From the NCBI GenBank assembly GCA_029204225.1, contig CM055098.1, positions 50,343,134-50,407,133 on the forward strand: 64,000 nt of DNA, read 5' to 3'. The notes under the pieces were generated by a model that did not search any database, had not been told where the DNA came from, and was given only the letters and a program-made list of their open reading frames with translations. The translations under genes were made by a program, and so were the position numbers. Position 1 is the stretch's first letter. Every line of letters starts with the position of its first letter. Of this stretch, positions 22,650 to 34,633 are shown one piece after another. Origin of the DNA: Diphasiastrum complanatum. Its lineage: Eukaryota > Streptophyta > Lycopodiopsida > Lycopodiales > Lycopodiaceae.

Positions 22650-23230
22650 TCATAAGAGCCCATGCTGTGTTTTCTTAAAGATAAGAAGGATAACATTTTC
22701 TATATGCGAGTGGATTAAAAGGAAATAAATAAATTCACTATTTAGAACAAGTCTCCAAGAATGGATGATTTAGTGAATAGATTAAGTGGAGCTAAATACT
22801 TGAACAAGAAGGGTTTTCATATGCGATACCATCAAATCTGTATCCATCTCTTAATGAATGCTTTATTTTGTTTGTATCTAGGGACATTCGTGGTTGTAAA
22901 TTTAGATGATATTTTCATCTATTGTAAATCATTGAATGAACATTTGGAGCATCTCTAAGTTGTCTTGAATATTTGAAGGCAAGAAAGTTCTATGCGAAGG
23001 AATCAAAATATGAATTTCTAAAACCTAAACTTCATCATTTGGATCATCGAATCACATATGAGTAGATAAAGATTGACTATGAAAAAACAAAAGTGCTTGT
23101 TGAATGGCCCATTCTGAAAGTCGTCCTTCAATTGAAGTTGTTTCGAGAATTTATTGTATTTTTTCAAAATTTTATTATTGATTATGCATAGATTTTAGTT
23201 GCTCTTAAAAATATTTTAAGAGGGAAGATA
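22650..23230 (+). pseudogene. Ty3/gypsy RT remnant, plus strand
   Basis: Decayed frames read MDDLVNRLSGAKYLNKKGF..RYHQI, then GTFVVVNLDDIFIYCKSLNEHLEHL, then KFYAKESKYEFL and WPILKVVLQLKLFREFI. The order and spacing are those of gypsy RT through its connection domain. LDD is present. Between YHQI and GTFVVV a piece of about 40 residues is lost. There are many stops. Confidence 0.8.
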
Positions 23231-23363
23231 AGCAAGACAAGATGGCCTAGCCCTCCCTATAAAATGGCATCTAAGCCCCACTTATAGACATCAACAAAAA
23301 TATATGCTCAAAATATTAATCAAACTTTGACCAATTGAATCCAGGTCATGAATGCCTCATTTG

Positions 23364-23368
<5 letters not shown>

Positions 23369-23447
<79 letters not shown>
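23369..23447. repeat. (CT)n microsatellite
   Basis: About 78 bp of CT followed by a short (GCAC) run. It lies about 80 bp from the tRNA-like insert at 23530. Confidence 0.95.
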
Positions 23448-23449
<2 letters not shown>

Positions 23450-23515
23450 CGCACGCACGCGCATATTTGGTGGATTTTACATTGTGATGCATGACATTGA
23501 CATATTGAGCTATAC

Positions 23516-23629
23516 AACTTTGTACAATGCTTCTTGGTTTCCAAGGGGAGGCTCGAACCTGGGACCAAAGAAACTTTGGATGCCAAGCTAACCAGCTGAG
23601 CCAACCCCGTATAATAACTTTGTACAATG
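23516..23629 (-). mobile_element. Ultra-short tRNA-like SINE, copy A, with 14-bp TSD
   Basis: The element is 23530-23615 (86 bp, minus strand). A perfect direct repeat AACTTTGTACAATG flanks it at 23516-23529 and 23616-23629. On the minus strand it has an A-box-like TGGCTCAGCTGGTTAGC (23587-23603) and a B-box GGTTCGAGCC (23550-23559), then ends in a small hairpin CTTGG-AAA-CCAAG and AAG. There is no SINE body and no poly-A tail. Copy B at 51208 has the same length, boxes and 3' end. Known family logic: pol III promoter boxes and long TSDs mark LINE-driven retroposition. The anticodon region (CCAAAG-TTT-CTTTGG) does not form a normal 7-base loop, so it is not a tRNA gene. Confidence 0.85.
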
Positions 23630-23869
23630 AGACTTGTAGATGCTCAATAATTTTATTTCTTAGAATCGTCTAAGTTTGCTACTCCAAATGCAAAATTTTG
23701 ATCATCTACATGATAGTTTGACCATGGAAGTGTATATGAGCTCAAAAAAATCTTTTTGATCGTAAGAAAAATGCCACAAAAATCTTGAAAAAAGTTTACA
23801 TGCATACTTGCAAGCATTTGACAAATCTATTTGATCCAAGTTTGAAACTTAATGCTTTAGATAAATTTG

Positions 23870-24480
23870 AAGATTTAGATGCATCTTTATATAGACAACT
23901 AGGTGGAAGTTTGATATATTCACCATTACCAAACCTAATATGTCTTTCTATGTAAGTGTGGTGAGTCAATTTATATCACATCCCCAAAGGTTTGAGAAGT
24001 AGCAAGGTGCATCCTCAAATATACTAAGGGTACTTCAAAAGTTCTGGCATTAAATTTTGCTATTGCGAATATATGAATTTGCATGGTTATGTTGATGCAC
24101 ATTGGGCAAGAAGTGTTGATGACCTTCAAAAGGACATGGTTTTTTTATAAGTGCGATATTTCATTGTTGAACGAGAAACAACCAATGACAACTCTTTCAT
24201 CAAATGAAGTTCAATATCAAGCCATGAAAATAACCACAAAGAATCCAATATTCATGCTAAGACAAACATATCAAAGTTGATGGTCACGTTATTCAAGAAA
24301 AGACACTCAATAATGATATTTAGTTGGAATAATGCTATACTTAAAACCAAATCTTCAAGAACCCCCTCACACAGAAAAAGCTTCACATATCTCTCGGAAT
24401 AAGAAAACATACAATAGCGTTTCAGTGAAGATGATGGAAACATAATTGCTAATGTGCTCCTCATTGTATACTTTGACTTC
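23870..24480 (+). pseudogene. Ty1/copia RT end and RNase H remnant
   Basis: Plus-strand blocks in shifting frames: DASLYRQLGGSLIY, VSVVSQFISHP, ILKYTKGTSKVLALNFAI, GYVDAHWARSVDD, then EKQPMTTLSSNEVQYQAM and, further on, KNPLTQKKLHISL. These are the end of copia RT (YRQLVGSLIYL..), the RNase H start (GYxDADWAGxxDD) and the SSxEAEY-type motif (here SSNEVQY, acidic residue displaced). There are several frameshifts and stops. Confidence 0.8.
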
Positions 24481-26688
24481 ATATTTTTATTTTTTGTTAC
24501 TTATGTACTATAGAAGTTTCGTTAGATAGCTATATAGTTGAGTAACTTCATGTGAAACACAAGCTAGGCACTCATATTTAGGCATGTATTATTGCATTTA
24601 GTATATTTTAGAACATATTGCCAACACATGGCAAATTTTGGTAGTCCTTGATGGATCTTTCAAGGCTTGTTATTGAATTGAATAAATGATAAATAAAGGC
24701 ATCATTTATCCACAAGTAAGAGAGAGGAAGCTATTATTGTTGGTGCTAGCAAGTTGTTGCAAGGAATTTCAATGATAAACTTTGAATAGAAAGTTTTTTT
24801 TCACAAATATGAATTCTTTCAGAATTTTATTTTGATCTCTAGTGTCAAATGAGTCTCTCATTGAAAGTGAATGAATCTTTTATTATATCTAGCCCTGGTT
24901 AGATAGGTAGAACTTCAATGGTTGTAATGCTTCCCAACAACTTGGAGCACATCCAGATATTGAAAATTCAAAAGCGCATATGCACAGGCCAGCTTCGGCC
25001 TCTCTCTCACCAATCACTTGCTTTCCTCTGCTATTTTTCATATTGAAACACTTCATTTTTTTGGCCCCCTGTGTTGAAGCATTACCAGAACTTGACCTTG
25101 TTTATAGGCTTGGGCCAAGGAGCTTAAGATCTCACATGGATATATCCAACTCAAGAAAGAAAAAATGTTGTACAAAAGTATGAATTCCTAATGTAAGTAC
25201 AAGCACGGTGCAAAAGCTTCATGGACACCGCAGTTTTCAACAAGTACATTTGACTGTTCTTTTTTTTTCTTTTTCCTTTTTTCTTGAGACATGTTCAACC
25301 ACATGAGTTTGAATGTCTGATTGAATTTCACGTGTGTATTTCAAACAGTCGAGCATTAATTCAGCACCAACCATTCTAACTAATGGCTATCACTGATTAG
25401 ATAAACTTAACTAAATTGCAAAAAAAACTAAATAGATAAAGATGGATTCTGCAAGTTGAATAGCTAGATACTTTAAACTGTGAGGGAGAACAAAAACTAA
25501 ATTGATTTTAGAGTGGAACTGGATGAAAAGATAAGAGGAAAGGTTGTATTTGCAATGTCGCCACTCGTAAAGGCGTTCAAAGCACAGAAAGTTGAACAAG
25601 AACTCCTTGAAGATGATAGCTTTCTAACTAATAATAAATAAACACCTAAAAACTTACACCGCACTACTAAATAATAACTAAAACACAACAAGAATCAAAG
25701 TGAAACTATATCACATTATTTTATTTTATTCAAAGAATGCAACATCCATAGTTTGAGTGACAAGAGATTAATGGAGAAAGAAGAAGAGGAAGATAGGGAG
25801 AGGATAAGCTATGAGTGGAGGAGAAGACAGGAGAAGAGAGGGAGAAAGAAGAAGAGGAGAGATCAAGAGAGGAGTGGAGGAAAGAACCTCAGCTCTTAAA
25901 ACCTAGAAATGAGAAAAGTCCCAAACTACAAAGAATTTCAGCCTTATGTAGATAATGCCCCTATGTGACCACCTCTTATTGGCTCTCTTGTTCTCAAGGT
26001 TTCTCTAAGCTAGCAAAATAATGTTCATTCAAAACTATCTAAGAGGCTCAAGACGAGCTTATTCTCTACGACATTTTTTTGTCAAAATGAGCTTAGGCCT
26101 ATAGCCTAGTTTATTTTCAGTGCTAAAGCCCATGGTCTATATTCACATACGCAAAATGTCAAATTGCTAGAAATTTTTTAACCTGCGGTACAAAACATAG
26201 ACAAACAATATTTAGGCATGAGTTCCTTCTCCTTGTTGGATATGAACTTTTAAACCTCAGCCTAATAAGTAGCACAAGTCTACAAAGGTGTTGTACAGGG
26301 AAGATGTCAATTAAGAGTCTGAAATCAAGAGTCTGCAAAATCCAGGCCTTCTGAGATTGCACGGGCAGTTGTAAGTCGGTGGTGACGAACAGGCATTAAA
26401 CATGATAAAAAGGTATTGCCTCAGCAGGTCCACACCTCTAGAGGTGACTTTTACCAACTTTCAATATTTAGGCCTCATGAGTCAAGGAGTTGATACTGCA
26501 GCCTCTAGCAAATGCTGCCCCTAATCTTTGATCGTTTTCTTCTTATTGCACAAGTAATGGTGACAAAGGAATGGCTTGATATAAGGATATACTCCGTGGC
26601 ATTCAAGGTTACTATTTTGGCTCATCCACCAGCAATCCATAATCACCAAACAGGTAGACTGCAAAGTATCAAAATATAATGTACACAC
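24481..26688. other. Stretch without recognised genes
   Basis: AT-rich, including a purine-rich AGAAGAGG-type run at about 25760-25890. No family was seen. The minus-strand frame 26159-26362 may be part of an untranslated or intronic region of the unknown gene whose stop is at 26689, but I cannot support it as coding. Confidence 0.5.
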
Positions 26689-27012
26689 TCAATAAAGCGG
26701 ATTTGGTCTCGTAGTGAAGTTGTCATTCTTTGGACAACGCTGTATCAACTTGTGATTGAATAAGCGAGGGATGACAAAGCAGCGTCTAAGCTTTAATTGT
26801 GTATAAGTTTTCTCACATAAAGTGTAGTCATCAGATACATCCAGTTCCTGCACAGAGGCAAATAACAAGTAGTTTTCAACACAATCCTAAGTGAAGCTCA
26901 AGGGCTTTCTTCAAACAAATTGTACCTTTATTTTGACAAACCTGAGCAACAACATAAGAGTACAAACTCCGTAAGATCTCAAAATCTGTATGGTCCTAGA
27001 AATGCAATGCAT

Positions 27013-27063
<51 letters not shown>

Positions 27064-27558
27064 CTCTCAATGTATGCTCCATGATCATACAAATGTTTCA
27101 ACATTCAGCTCATTCTTCATCAATACATAGAAAATTACCCTCACAATAAGGTCAATGAAATCTTGTATAAATTCATAAACCATAGATAGCTCTTGTAGAA
27201 ATCAGTTCACACTCTTTATCATCAAAGCTGACAAATAACGCACTTTGATGGTTATTGTAAGAAAACATACAAGTCAATCTCCGTAAGGTAACCACACTAA
27301 CAAGCACTCACTTCCTACCCATCCACAAAATCAAACCAGACCACCCTCACGTGCTGGAACTATCGACACCATAGTCATGCATGGTCACTCGAAGTTATCA
27401 CTAGCATCATCAGGAGACTAGAGAAAATGTCCCAGCTACCACCAGCCATCACTCACAACTCTCATTGGCATCATCAAGAGGCTAGACAAAAATGTCCTGG
27501 CTACGTACGTAGTTGTACCATCCACCAACTTTGAGTAGACTGAATGAATGATATTGGG

Positions 27559-27619
<61 letters not shown>

Positions 27620-30172
27620 CATAAGTCTCACTACAAGCATTGTGCGCATCTAGACTCATGACACAATAGGATGCATATCAGCACGTCGAAATAAAATTGT
27701 CAATAACTCTAGACCAACATTTGCAAGATTCCAAGATTTCCCCTCAAGACAAGATATTAAGAGACTATTCCATTAGAAATGGGTTACTTTTCCGGAACGA
27801 AAAGGTTTGTGTGCCAGAAAATGATGACATTAGGGCCCAAATCCTGCATGAATGTCTTGACAGCCCGTGTGCAGGGCACCCTGGCTCACAAAGGACGCTT
27901 GACTTAATAAAAAGGAACTTTTATTGGCCAAACTTAAAAAGTCAAGTGGAGGCATATGTTCGCAAGTGTGGACAATGCCAGGTTAATAAAGCTGAAAGAC
28001 TTAAGGCAGCTGGTTTACTAATGTCCTTGGAAATTCCCGAAAGAAAGTGGGAAAGTATTTCCATGGACTTTGTGCTTGGGCTACCTCGGACGGGGAAGCA
28101 AAATGATGCTATTTGGGTAATAGTTGACAGGTTAAACCAAAGTGGCGCAATTCATACCAAACAAGCAAATTGTCAAAGCTTCTGAACTTGCTCCGCTTTT
28201 CGTTGAAAAGTTGTTTAGGTTGTTTGGTTTGCCAAATGACATTGTTAGTGATCGAGATCCTAAGTTCACTGGCAAATTCTAGCAGGCGGTCTTTGAGAAA
28301 TTAGAGACCACGTTAAGTATGGGGTCATCAGATCATCCTGAATCGGATGGTCAGACAGAGAGGACGAACCAGTCTATGGAAGACATGCTTCGGGCATATC
28401 TTTCCAGAAGACAGTCGGATTGGGAAAGGTACCTTCCAATGATTGAGTTTGCGTATAATAGCACAAAGCACTTAGCGACGGGTTTTAGTCCATTTTCTCT
28501 TATGTATGGTTTCCAGACTAGGGCTCCCATTTCAGTGGGCCTCAAAAGCCTAAAGGTTAAAGCAATAGTAGATTTCCTGCATGATATGCAAGAAATGTTG
28601 CTTGTTGCCCGCGATAACCTAAAAACAACTCAAGATAGAGCCCAGTTTTACGCTAATCAAAAGCGACACAACCTAGGGTCTATGAGGAGGGGGCTTGGGT
28701 ATTAAAGACTGGAAAATGTCCTAAGTTATCACCTTGTTATGCAGGGCCATTCCGTATAGTAAAGAAACTCCATTGGAATGCCTATCAGCTGGAGCTACCT
28801 CAAGTTGCTAAGGTTCATCCAGTTTTTCACATTAGTCATTTAAAGGAACGACTTGGTGGAAAGGATGACTTGATACTATTGAGTTCACGTCTGCAATGTG
28901 TTGTATTTTAAATAATTCCTCCAAATAATTTATAGATACACAAATTTGTTGCAGTCACAGGAACACTTTGTTGACAACTCTTGTTACAACTCTACTTACT
29001 GCAAACCGCCAGGTGCCGGTTATCAAGCGGGATCCGACTTCCATCCTAGACAGTGTACCATACCACTGCCTAGGCTCTCAGCCATCTCCTGCCTCAAGCT
29101 AGCACTCATCCTGGCCGTGCACACGCTCTCCATCCACCTTCTCCTAGGTAGATAGAATGGATGACAAATGAGTCCTCCTCCCCTTGTTTACTTCCAAGGA
29201 GAGAGACTCCAAGCCATGTGCACACCTAGATCATGACACGTGGCAACCATGCAAGTTCACGAGTCACTGGTCAAGTCTATAGGCCCAGTCATCGTCCAGT
29301 CTCAAGTTTGGGTTTGGGACCCGAGGGAGTTTCGTCCCTAACATTCCCTCCTCCTTAAAAAATTCCTTGTCTAAGGAAGAAAATATGGGAATCTCAGTCT
29401 AAGGTCATGTTCTTTTTCCCAAGTATCATCGTCCTCGAAACTTCCTTGCCAACGAACCAAGTACTCAGTTACCTGTCGGTTTTTGAGCCCATGTTAACGT
29501 ACATCAACAATGGTCTGTGGTTCCGTAGGTACAAAGGATGTCAGGTCCTCTAGCTGAACTAGTCTTCTTCTCCATTCAAGAAATATAGTTTTTAAAATAC
29601 ATTAAGACCCTAACAAACTGTATCATAATCTGAAACAAAAGTATAATATGGCAGGAGAAAATACACTGTAGCAACTTTGACCAAAGACAAGATACACTTG
29701 CTAATTGGCAAAGAGATTAATAAAGATGCCTTCTTATCAAAAAATAAAAATAAAATCAGAGAAGAATAAACATGTAACTCACATATGATCTCACTTGCTC
29801 TTTCCTTCTACTAGAAAGTCACCAAAGAAAAATCCTAAAGATTGGATTTGATTGAGAACCATCTTCCTCTCACTAAATACACAATAGCAGACACTATGCA
29901 TGCTTGCAACTTCAATTCCATCGATAGCTAAGCGATTCAAAGAATCAGAATTATCTTTTCAATACCTGGAGCATATGATGAAGTGAACGAAGAAGCTCAA
30001 CATCAAATTCAGATGCAGAACCATTGTGATCTTGAGTGGTCAACCATGAAAAGCCCGCTTGCAATGCACCTCGAAGTCCAAACCTTAATACTACTTGGCT
30101 CCTAACACCAAAAGATGAATGAACTTCGGTTTCAAGATGAATTTGTATTACATTATAACATAGAGGTATCTT
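26689..30172 (-). CDS. 3' exons of an unrecognised host gene
   Basis: Three minus-strand exons have good splice signals and matching phase 0. 29966-30172 (69 codons, acceptor GATTCTCAG, donor GTATTG) contains SFGVRSQVVLRFGLRGAL and FDVELLRSLHHMLQ. 26942-26995 (18 codons, acceptor TTTCTAG) contains DFEILRSLYSYVVAQ. 26689-26847 (acceptor CTCTGTGCAG) starts ELDVSDDYTLCEK and ends in TGA. The 94-bp intron 26848-26941 is normal; the 2.97-kb one before it holds a chromovirus. The ends of the first two exons resemble each other (LLRSL/ILRSL), hinting at exon duplication. I do not recognise the family. They are probably the tail of the gene whose first exons are at 35.7-36.9 kb. Confidence 0.55.
27013..27060. 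repeat. (TC)n microsatellite
   Basis: About 48 bp of TC, in the presumed intron just upstream (minus direction) of the exon 26942-26995. Confidence 0.95.
27559..27618. repeat. (TC)n(TA)n microsatellite
   Basis: About 19 bp of TC followed by about 40 bp of TA, about 80 bp before the chromovirus integrase piece. Confidence 0.95.
27697..28890 (+). pseudogene. Ty3/gypsy (chromovirus-type) integrase, frameshifted
   Basis: Plus strand. The zinc-binding region has HECLDSPCAGHPG and [12 protein letters not shown]. The core has MDFVLGLPRTG, IVSDRDPKFTGKF followed by a stop (TGG to TAG type), then SDHPESDGQTERTNQSMEDML. A frameshift near 28130 and another near 28680 lead to the GPF module (CYAGPFRIVKKL) and HPVFHISHLKERL. 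It resembles the intact gypsy integrase at 15 kb in layout but is a different, older copy. The chromodomain and LTR that should follow are present just downstream but on the opposite strand. Confidence 0.9.
28982..29343 (-). repeat. Gypsy LTR (minus), shortened
   Basis: On the minus strand it starts TGTTAGGGAC after a polypurine tract and ends GTTGTAACA. It matches the solo LTR at 40248-40695 almost throughout but lacks about 90 bp near its end. There is no target duplication: the flanks are ACTCT and TTCCC. Confidence 0.85.
29344..29358 (-). other. Polypurine tract
   Basis: The minus strand reads TTAAGGAGGAGGGAA immediately before TGTTAGGGAC. This is the expected plus-strand primer site at the 3' end of a gypsy element and fixes the LTR orientation. 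Confidence 0.85.
29359..29575 (-). pseudogene. Chromodomain end of a gypsy polyprotein, minus strand
   Basis: The minus frame reads RRLVQLEDLTSFVPTEPQTI, VDVR, a stop/frame change, then VTEYLVRWQGSFEDDDTWE and RFPYFLP. EYLVRWxG...TWE is the chromodomain core that ends chromovirus polyproteins. The polypurine tract and LTR follow directly. It has no integrase of its own strand beside it. Confidence 0.82.
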
Positions 30173-33100
30173 CTGAGAATCACATACTTCCTTCAACATA
30201 CAATCTAGCTTGTGAAGGAGAATAACCAGAATAAAAATCTTATATAGACAAAAACCCAATAGTTGGCAGTTCAATCTTTTGCAAAACCTCTAATACCTTT
30301 AGCAAACCCAACAATTAGCGTGCTTCAGAATAAGCTTTTGTTGTGAGAATGTCAGGGAAAATGTTGTCATCCTTGTTATGTGCAAAGAAAATTCTTGAAC
30401 AAAACTATATCTTGATTCACTACATGATGTCAAGGAGCATTGTACAGGTCACACTCTGAAAACATGAATATTAACTAATGTATGTCGATGGTCCTAGCTG
30501 GTATCAGAACTCAAGAATAATCACCTTGCTAGCCTGAATGAAATATACTTTTCTCAAACTGCTAGATACCTAAAAGTAAGTAAATTAGGCCAAATAAAAT
30601 GGGTTGACTTTGGGGTATGAGCAAGAGTATTCTAAAGTGGCAATAAGAAGCAAATGAAAAAAATTGCCTCAAACGCTACCTAATTAGGCATATGATTGAA
30701 TGTAGACTCCTCAGCAAGAAAATGAAATGCCCTACGTAAATTGATGCAATATACTAATGAAGTGTTTTGTCATATGCAATCTAAGAGGTTTGCAATGCTC
30801 ACATCTAGAATATTCTTACCTTCTCAGAGATGAATTTATTGTAGATAATTTCAACCTTAGATAGAAACTTTCCAGAATGCAAGGATCAACAACAAAACAT
30901 GTGTTCCAAAAGAATATTTTGGCACTTCTAAACATTTTGCTTTTTTATTCTGGATGTGTAAGTTATAAAATAAAATTGCAATAACATTACAAAAGAAAAA
31001 AATTTACAGCAATTTAGATATCGAACAAATTCTTCACGTGTCCTTGCTACATGGTGCACAAGAAACTAGTAGTGCATATGGGTCGTCTGGGCATTGATCA
31101 CGTTGGATTTCTTTCTTACACCCTAATAAAATCGCATACCTTTAACCTTTATAGTCTTTGTAGAGTTTGCATCCTAGCCTTGAGATTTACCGTGGACAGA
31201 AGGTTGAGGGCGTGGTAGACCCAGGATGGGGATGAGGCCTCCTATGTTGGCTTGTAAGCACATAGATGGGAGTGTTTTGACACTCTCATCAGGCTGAAGA
31301 GACTCTTATGGGGATTACAAAGCACAATGGTATTAGGACACTAGGTACTATGTTTGTACCCAAAATGGGAATGCATAACTTAGGCTCAAAGAGAATAAAA
31401 GGCAGGAATTGCTTGTTACGAACAAGGAAACAAGCCTCTAGACCATTTGAGTGGATATGTTGGACTGTATACGACTGCACACTCGATTGGGATGGCTTGA
31501 AGAGGGCAATGAATGTGCCACAAGCAAATACACTTCATCTTAGACAATCTAGTCAATAGTGCTTCCACCCCGTACAAAATCAACCTTTTGAAAATAGGAT
31601 GAATCGTAGTTCAAAACTGGGTCTATCCCACAAGAATCAAAAAGAATAGGCAAGCAAAACATTTGAAATTTTTCTACAAAATATCTACTATAATATGTAT
31701 TAATGTCTACAATGTTTCTAATGAATATGTACATTTAGAATTTCATTGTTGCTTGTATAAAGCTGAAGCTCAAAACCAGATTAGTGTTCATGGAATCACA
31801 GATTCACAAGAGCACATGACAATGTTAAATGGACACAATTCAAACTTCACAAACTAGATTCCACGATCCAATTTCCACAAATAATGAAGTTCTAACAACC
31901 CTAACTAAGTCCCCTTTCTTCATCTCTTTCTTCTTACCTGATAGCTCCTCTCCTACTATCTCTCCTCTTTCCTTTCTTTTCTCCTCGCCTTCCTCCTTAA
32001 CAAGCTTGCTCAATGCTCTCCTTCTCTCCTACAAGCTTCTCCTATGCAAACTGGTGCAAAATTTCCCTACAAGATTGCTTTTCAAATTTGGAAACTGCAT
32101 GGTACTAGAAAGAAAATTTTGGTCCATTCAAATCAGGACTAAAATCGACTCATTGACGAATCGCAATTCATGGAAACTTTACTAGTCACACTAGAAGCTA
32201 TAACAAAGGCTGGCCTAGAGAACCACAAATTTCCACCCGTTAACCTAGAGGCCCCCATAACTACCGCATATGAACTTGGGTATTCTCCCCTGCTTATGTC
32301 TCACTAAGCCTCAATTCTTTGCTATCATCAAGCTTGAAGTATAATACAAACAATCCTCTCGTCAAACTTTGCAAGCCTGCACCTAATGCCCCTTTGATCT
32401 CATGACGTCTCATATCACTAGCGACAATGTAAACACCAACATCTGCATGCCTTAAGTTGAAACAAAAGAGATGTGAATTCTAAAACATCACTCGGCAAAT
32501 ATGCAAATGGAATACCCCTAAGATTCAATGCTCCACCATAAAGTCGACGTACAAATTATTATCCTAAGTATCACACGCATAAACAACATAAAACTACTTC
32601 CTGTAAAAACCAAGAAACATACAGATAAAGCTATCCATATCCTACCCTTCATTTTGTTTTGTTTTTTGACTCCACAAAGGAGATGGCAGATCCTCACACT
32701 CTCTCGATTGATGGTAAAAGATAGGATGCTATGCCCATTTCCCTACTTCTCCCACTTCTCATATTTGCAATTTAACAAGCTACAACTCAAGCTAGTCCCA
32801 TGCTAAATGTTAAATTAAAATGTTCCACCATAGTTACTCGAGAATGAATATTCCAGAAGATTCCAAACAAAAATTCATTTCAAAGCTTGAGAAAGTTGGC
32901 CTTGACTTTTTTTTTGTTAAACAATAGGACATCTAGTGTACTTGTTCTCACGACATGATAGTCTATTAGCTGAATATAGTCTCACATTTAAAAAAATTTC
33001 CCATGCCAAACTTCAGTATTTGTCCCTTTCACACAACTCGCAGCACTGTGTTGATTGTCAACGCCTACGTAGGAACTCGTAGCTTTCCAAGGCTCGAGTA

Positions 33101-33360
33101 TTCACAAAGTTATGTGCAAAACCATTATCAAGGAGTACATTTATCGTTTACCCTAAGATCTTTCCTACACGTTGAAACAAGTCACTAGACCCAAAGCAAT
33201 AGCACTAGAATGGCACGGACACACACTCCTAGATCAATAAATTCAAACAAAGGCCTATGTGAATGTACACTCCCATTTGTTGTCCATAGATTTGTTATCA
33301 ATCTTTTTCTAGGGCGAGCTATTCCATCGAACCTTTCCATCTCTCAATCGTATTTGGATT
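30173..33360. other. Presumed intronic stretch, little recognisable
   Basis: AT-rich. A possible minus-strand exon ends at 30820 (donor GTAAGAA after SKVEIIYNKFISEK), but its acceptor is unclear. There is a pyrimidine-rich run at about 31910-32045. No transposon family was identified. Confidence 0.4.
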
Positions 33361-33363
33361 AGC

Positions 33364-34010
33364 TTGTACCTTGATATTGAGGACTTTCCCGCTTTCTTGA
33401 TACTACCATTGATCACAAAAACTTCTTTGCATGCTCTTAGACATGCTGGTTTTACGGCGCATCAGTCCACCTCAGATTGTGTTTTCACTCTCAGAGCTCT
33501 GACTGAGGACGCAAAATTCAAGAAGGAACAACTGTATTGCTGGTTTGTGGACTTCATATGGCCTTTGATTTTGTAGCACACTACATGTTCATTCAGAGAA
33601 TGAGGAACCTGACATGACATCACAATTATGGCAGTACACAAGCAAGTCATTGAATGTTTTAGGTCCAATGAGGGCTTATCTCAGAGGATTTACAGCACTA
33701 TATGAGTGAAGCAGAGATGGTCACTCTCCCCCACCTTATTTGGCCTCTATATTGATGAGTGAGAGAAAATTATTGATCATGATGGTGGACAGGGATGCAT
33801 ACTACAGAGCTTACTGGCTTCCATTTTGTTATACACGGATGATGTGGTTTTGGTATATGCTTCTCTATGTGTCTTGGCAGATCGATGTCTTCTACTGTAC
33901 ATTGATAAAAGGTGTTTTTCATATGTGGAATTCTTCCTGATTTTAAATTCATGGTTACTATCCAAAGTAGCAATGGAATTTAAGGACATAAAAGCCCTCT
34001 GTAAGGCTGT
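33364..34010 (+). pseudogene. LINE RT remnant, plus strand
   Basis: Frames read STSDCVFTLRALTEDAKFKK, LYCWFVDFIWPL, then STI-stop-VKQRWSLSPTLFGLYIDE and LLASILLYTDDVVLVYAS. These are the RT core blocks of an L1-type element: FVDF block, SPTLFxLYID, and YTDD in place of YADD. It resembles the LINE in Maf intron 2 and carries the RT part that copy lost. Many stops are present. Confidence 0.78.
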
Positions 34011-34633
34011 TATTTGCAACAACAACAACCTACTAAAAGGATTAAACAAGAGATTTAATACACAATCTAAGCTTAATTTGATAGAGGGCAGCGTTTGCAG
34101 TTGACGGCAAAATGTGGTTAAAGGTGTAAAGATTCAGCAACCCTAAAACAAAAAAATTTGTCATGCAATCAGAAAATTGAACAGCCCTTATCAATTCAAG
34201 TCCGATCTGATTCAAATGCCTCACCCGATGACCCTGGTACCTCTTATATGACCATGCAACACAGCCAAATGCCCCAAATACTACTTGTGCAATTGTTCCC
34301 AGAGTATCCTCTAACTTACCCAGGTTAACACTAGTCATACTGAGTTACTGACACCAAGTGCTAACCACCAGTTACAGCCTAAACTTACCAAGCTTGTCTT
34401 TAACTAGGCTAGAGACTAACCAATGCAGGCACGCAATAATCGTTTAAGAAAAAACACAAGCTTCGCATAACTCATTAGGTATGTTAGCACGAGAAGCAAA
34501 CTCACCATTATAATGTGGCAAGATTGTGTATATAACAAGTTCATCTCTATTTATCATGCAAACATGCACGAAGACATAACACAATTATTTATTTGCAATG
34601 CAGAGAATTCTTGTTGGAGATAATGTATAATGT

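Noticed and set aside
23516-23629. A functional tRNA gene
   Set aside because: The anticodon arm lacks a normal loop, the acceptor stem is poor, and TSDs show it is an inserted retroposon.
29820-29950. Minus-strand frame with AIDGIEVASMHSVCYCVFSE as the next exon of the unknown gene
   Set aside because: It begins too close to the previous donor and its phase does not fit; kept out of the model.
34042-34338. 98-codon minus-strand frame (LEDTLGTIAQVVFGAFGC)
   Set aside because: Coding-like by eye, but without splice sites or family match it could not be supported as an exon.
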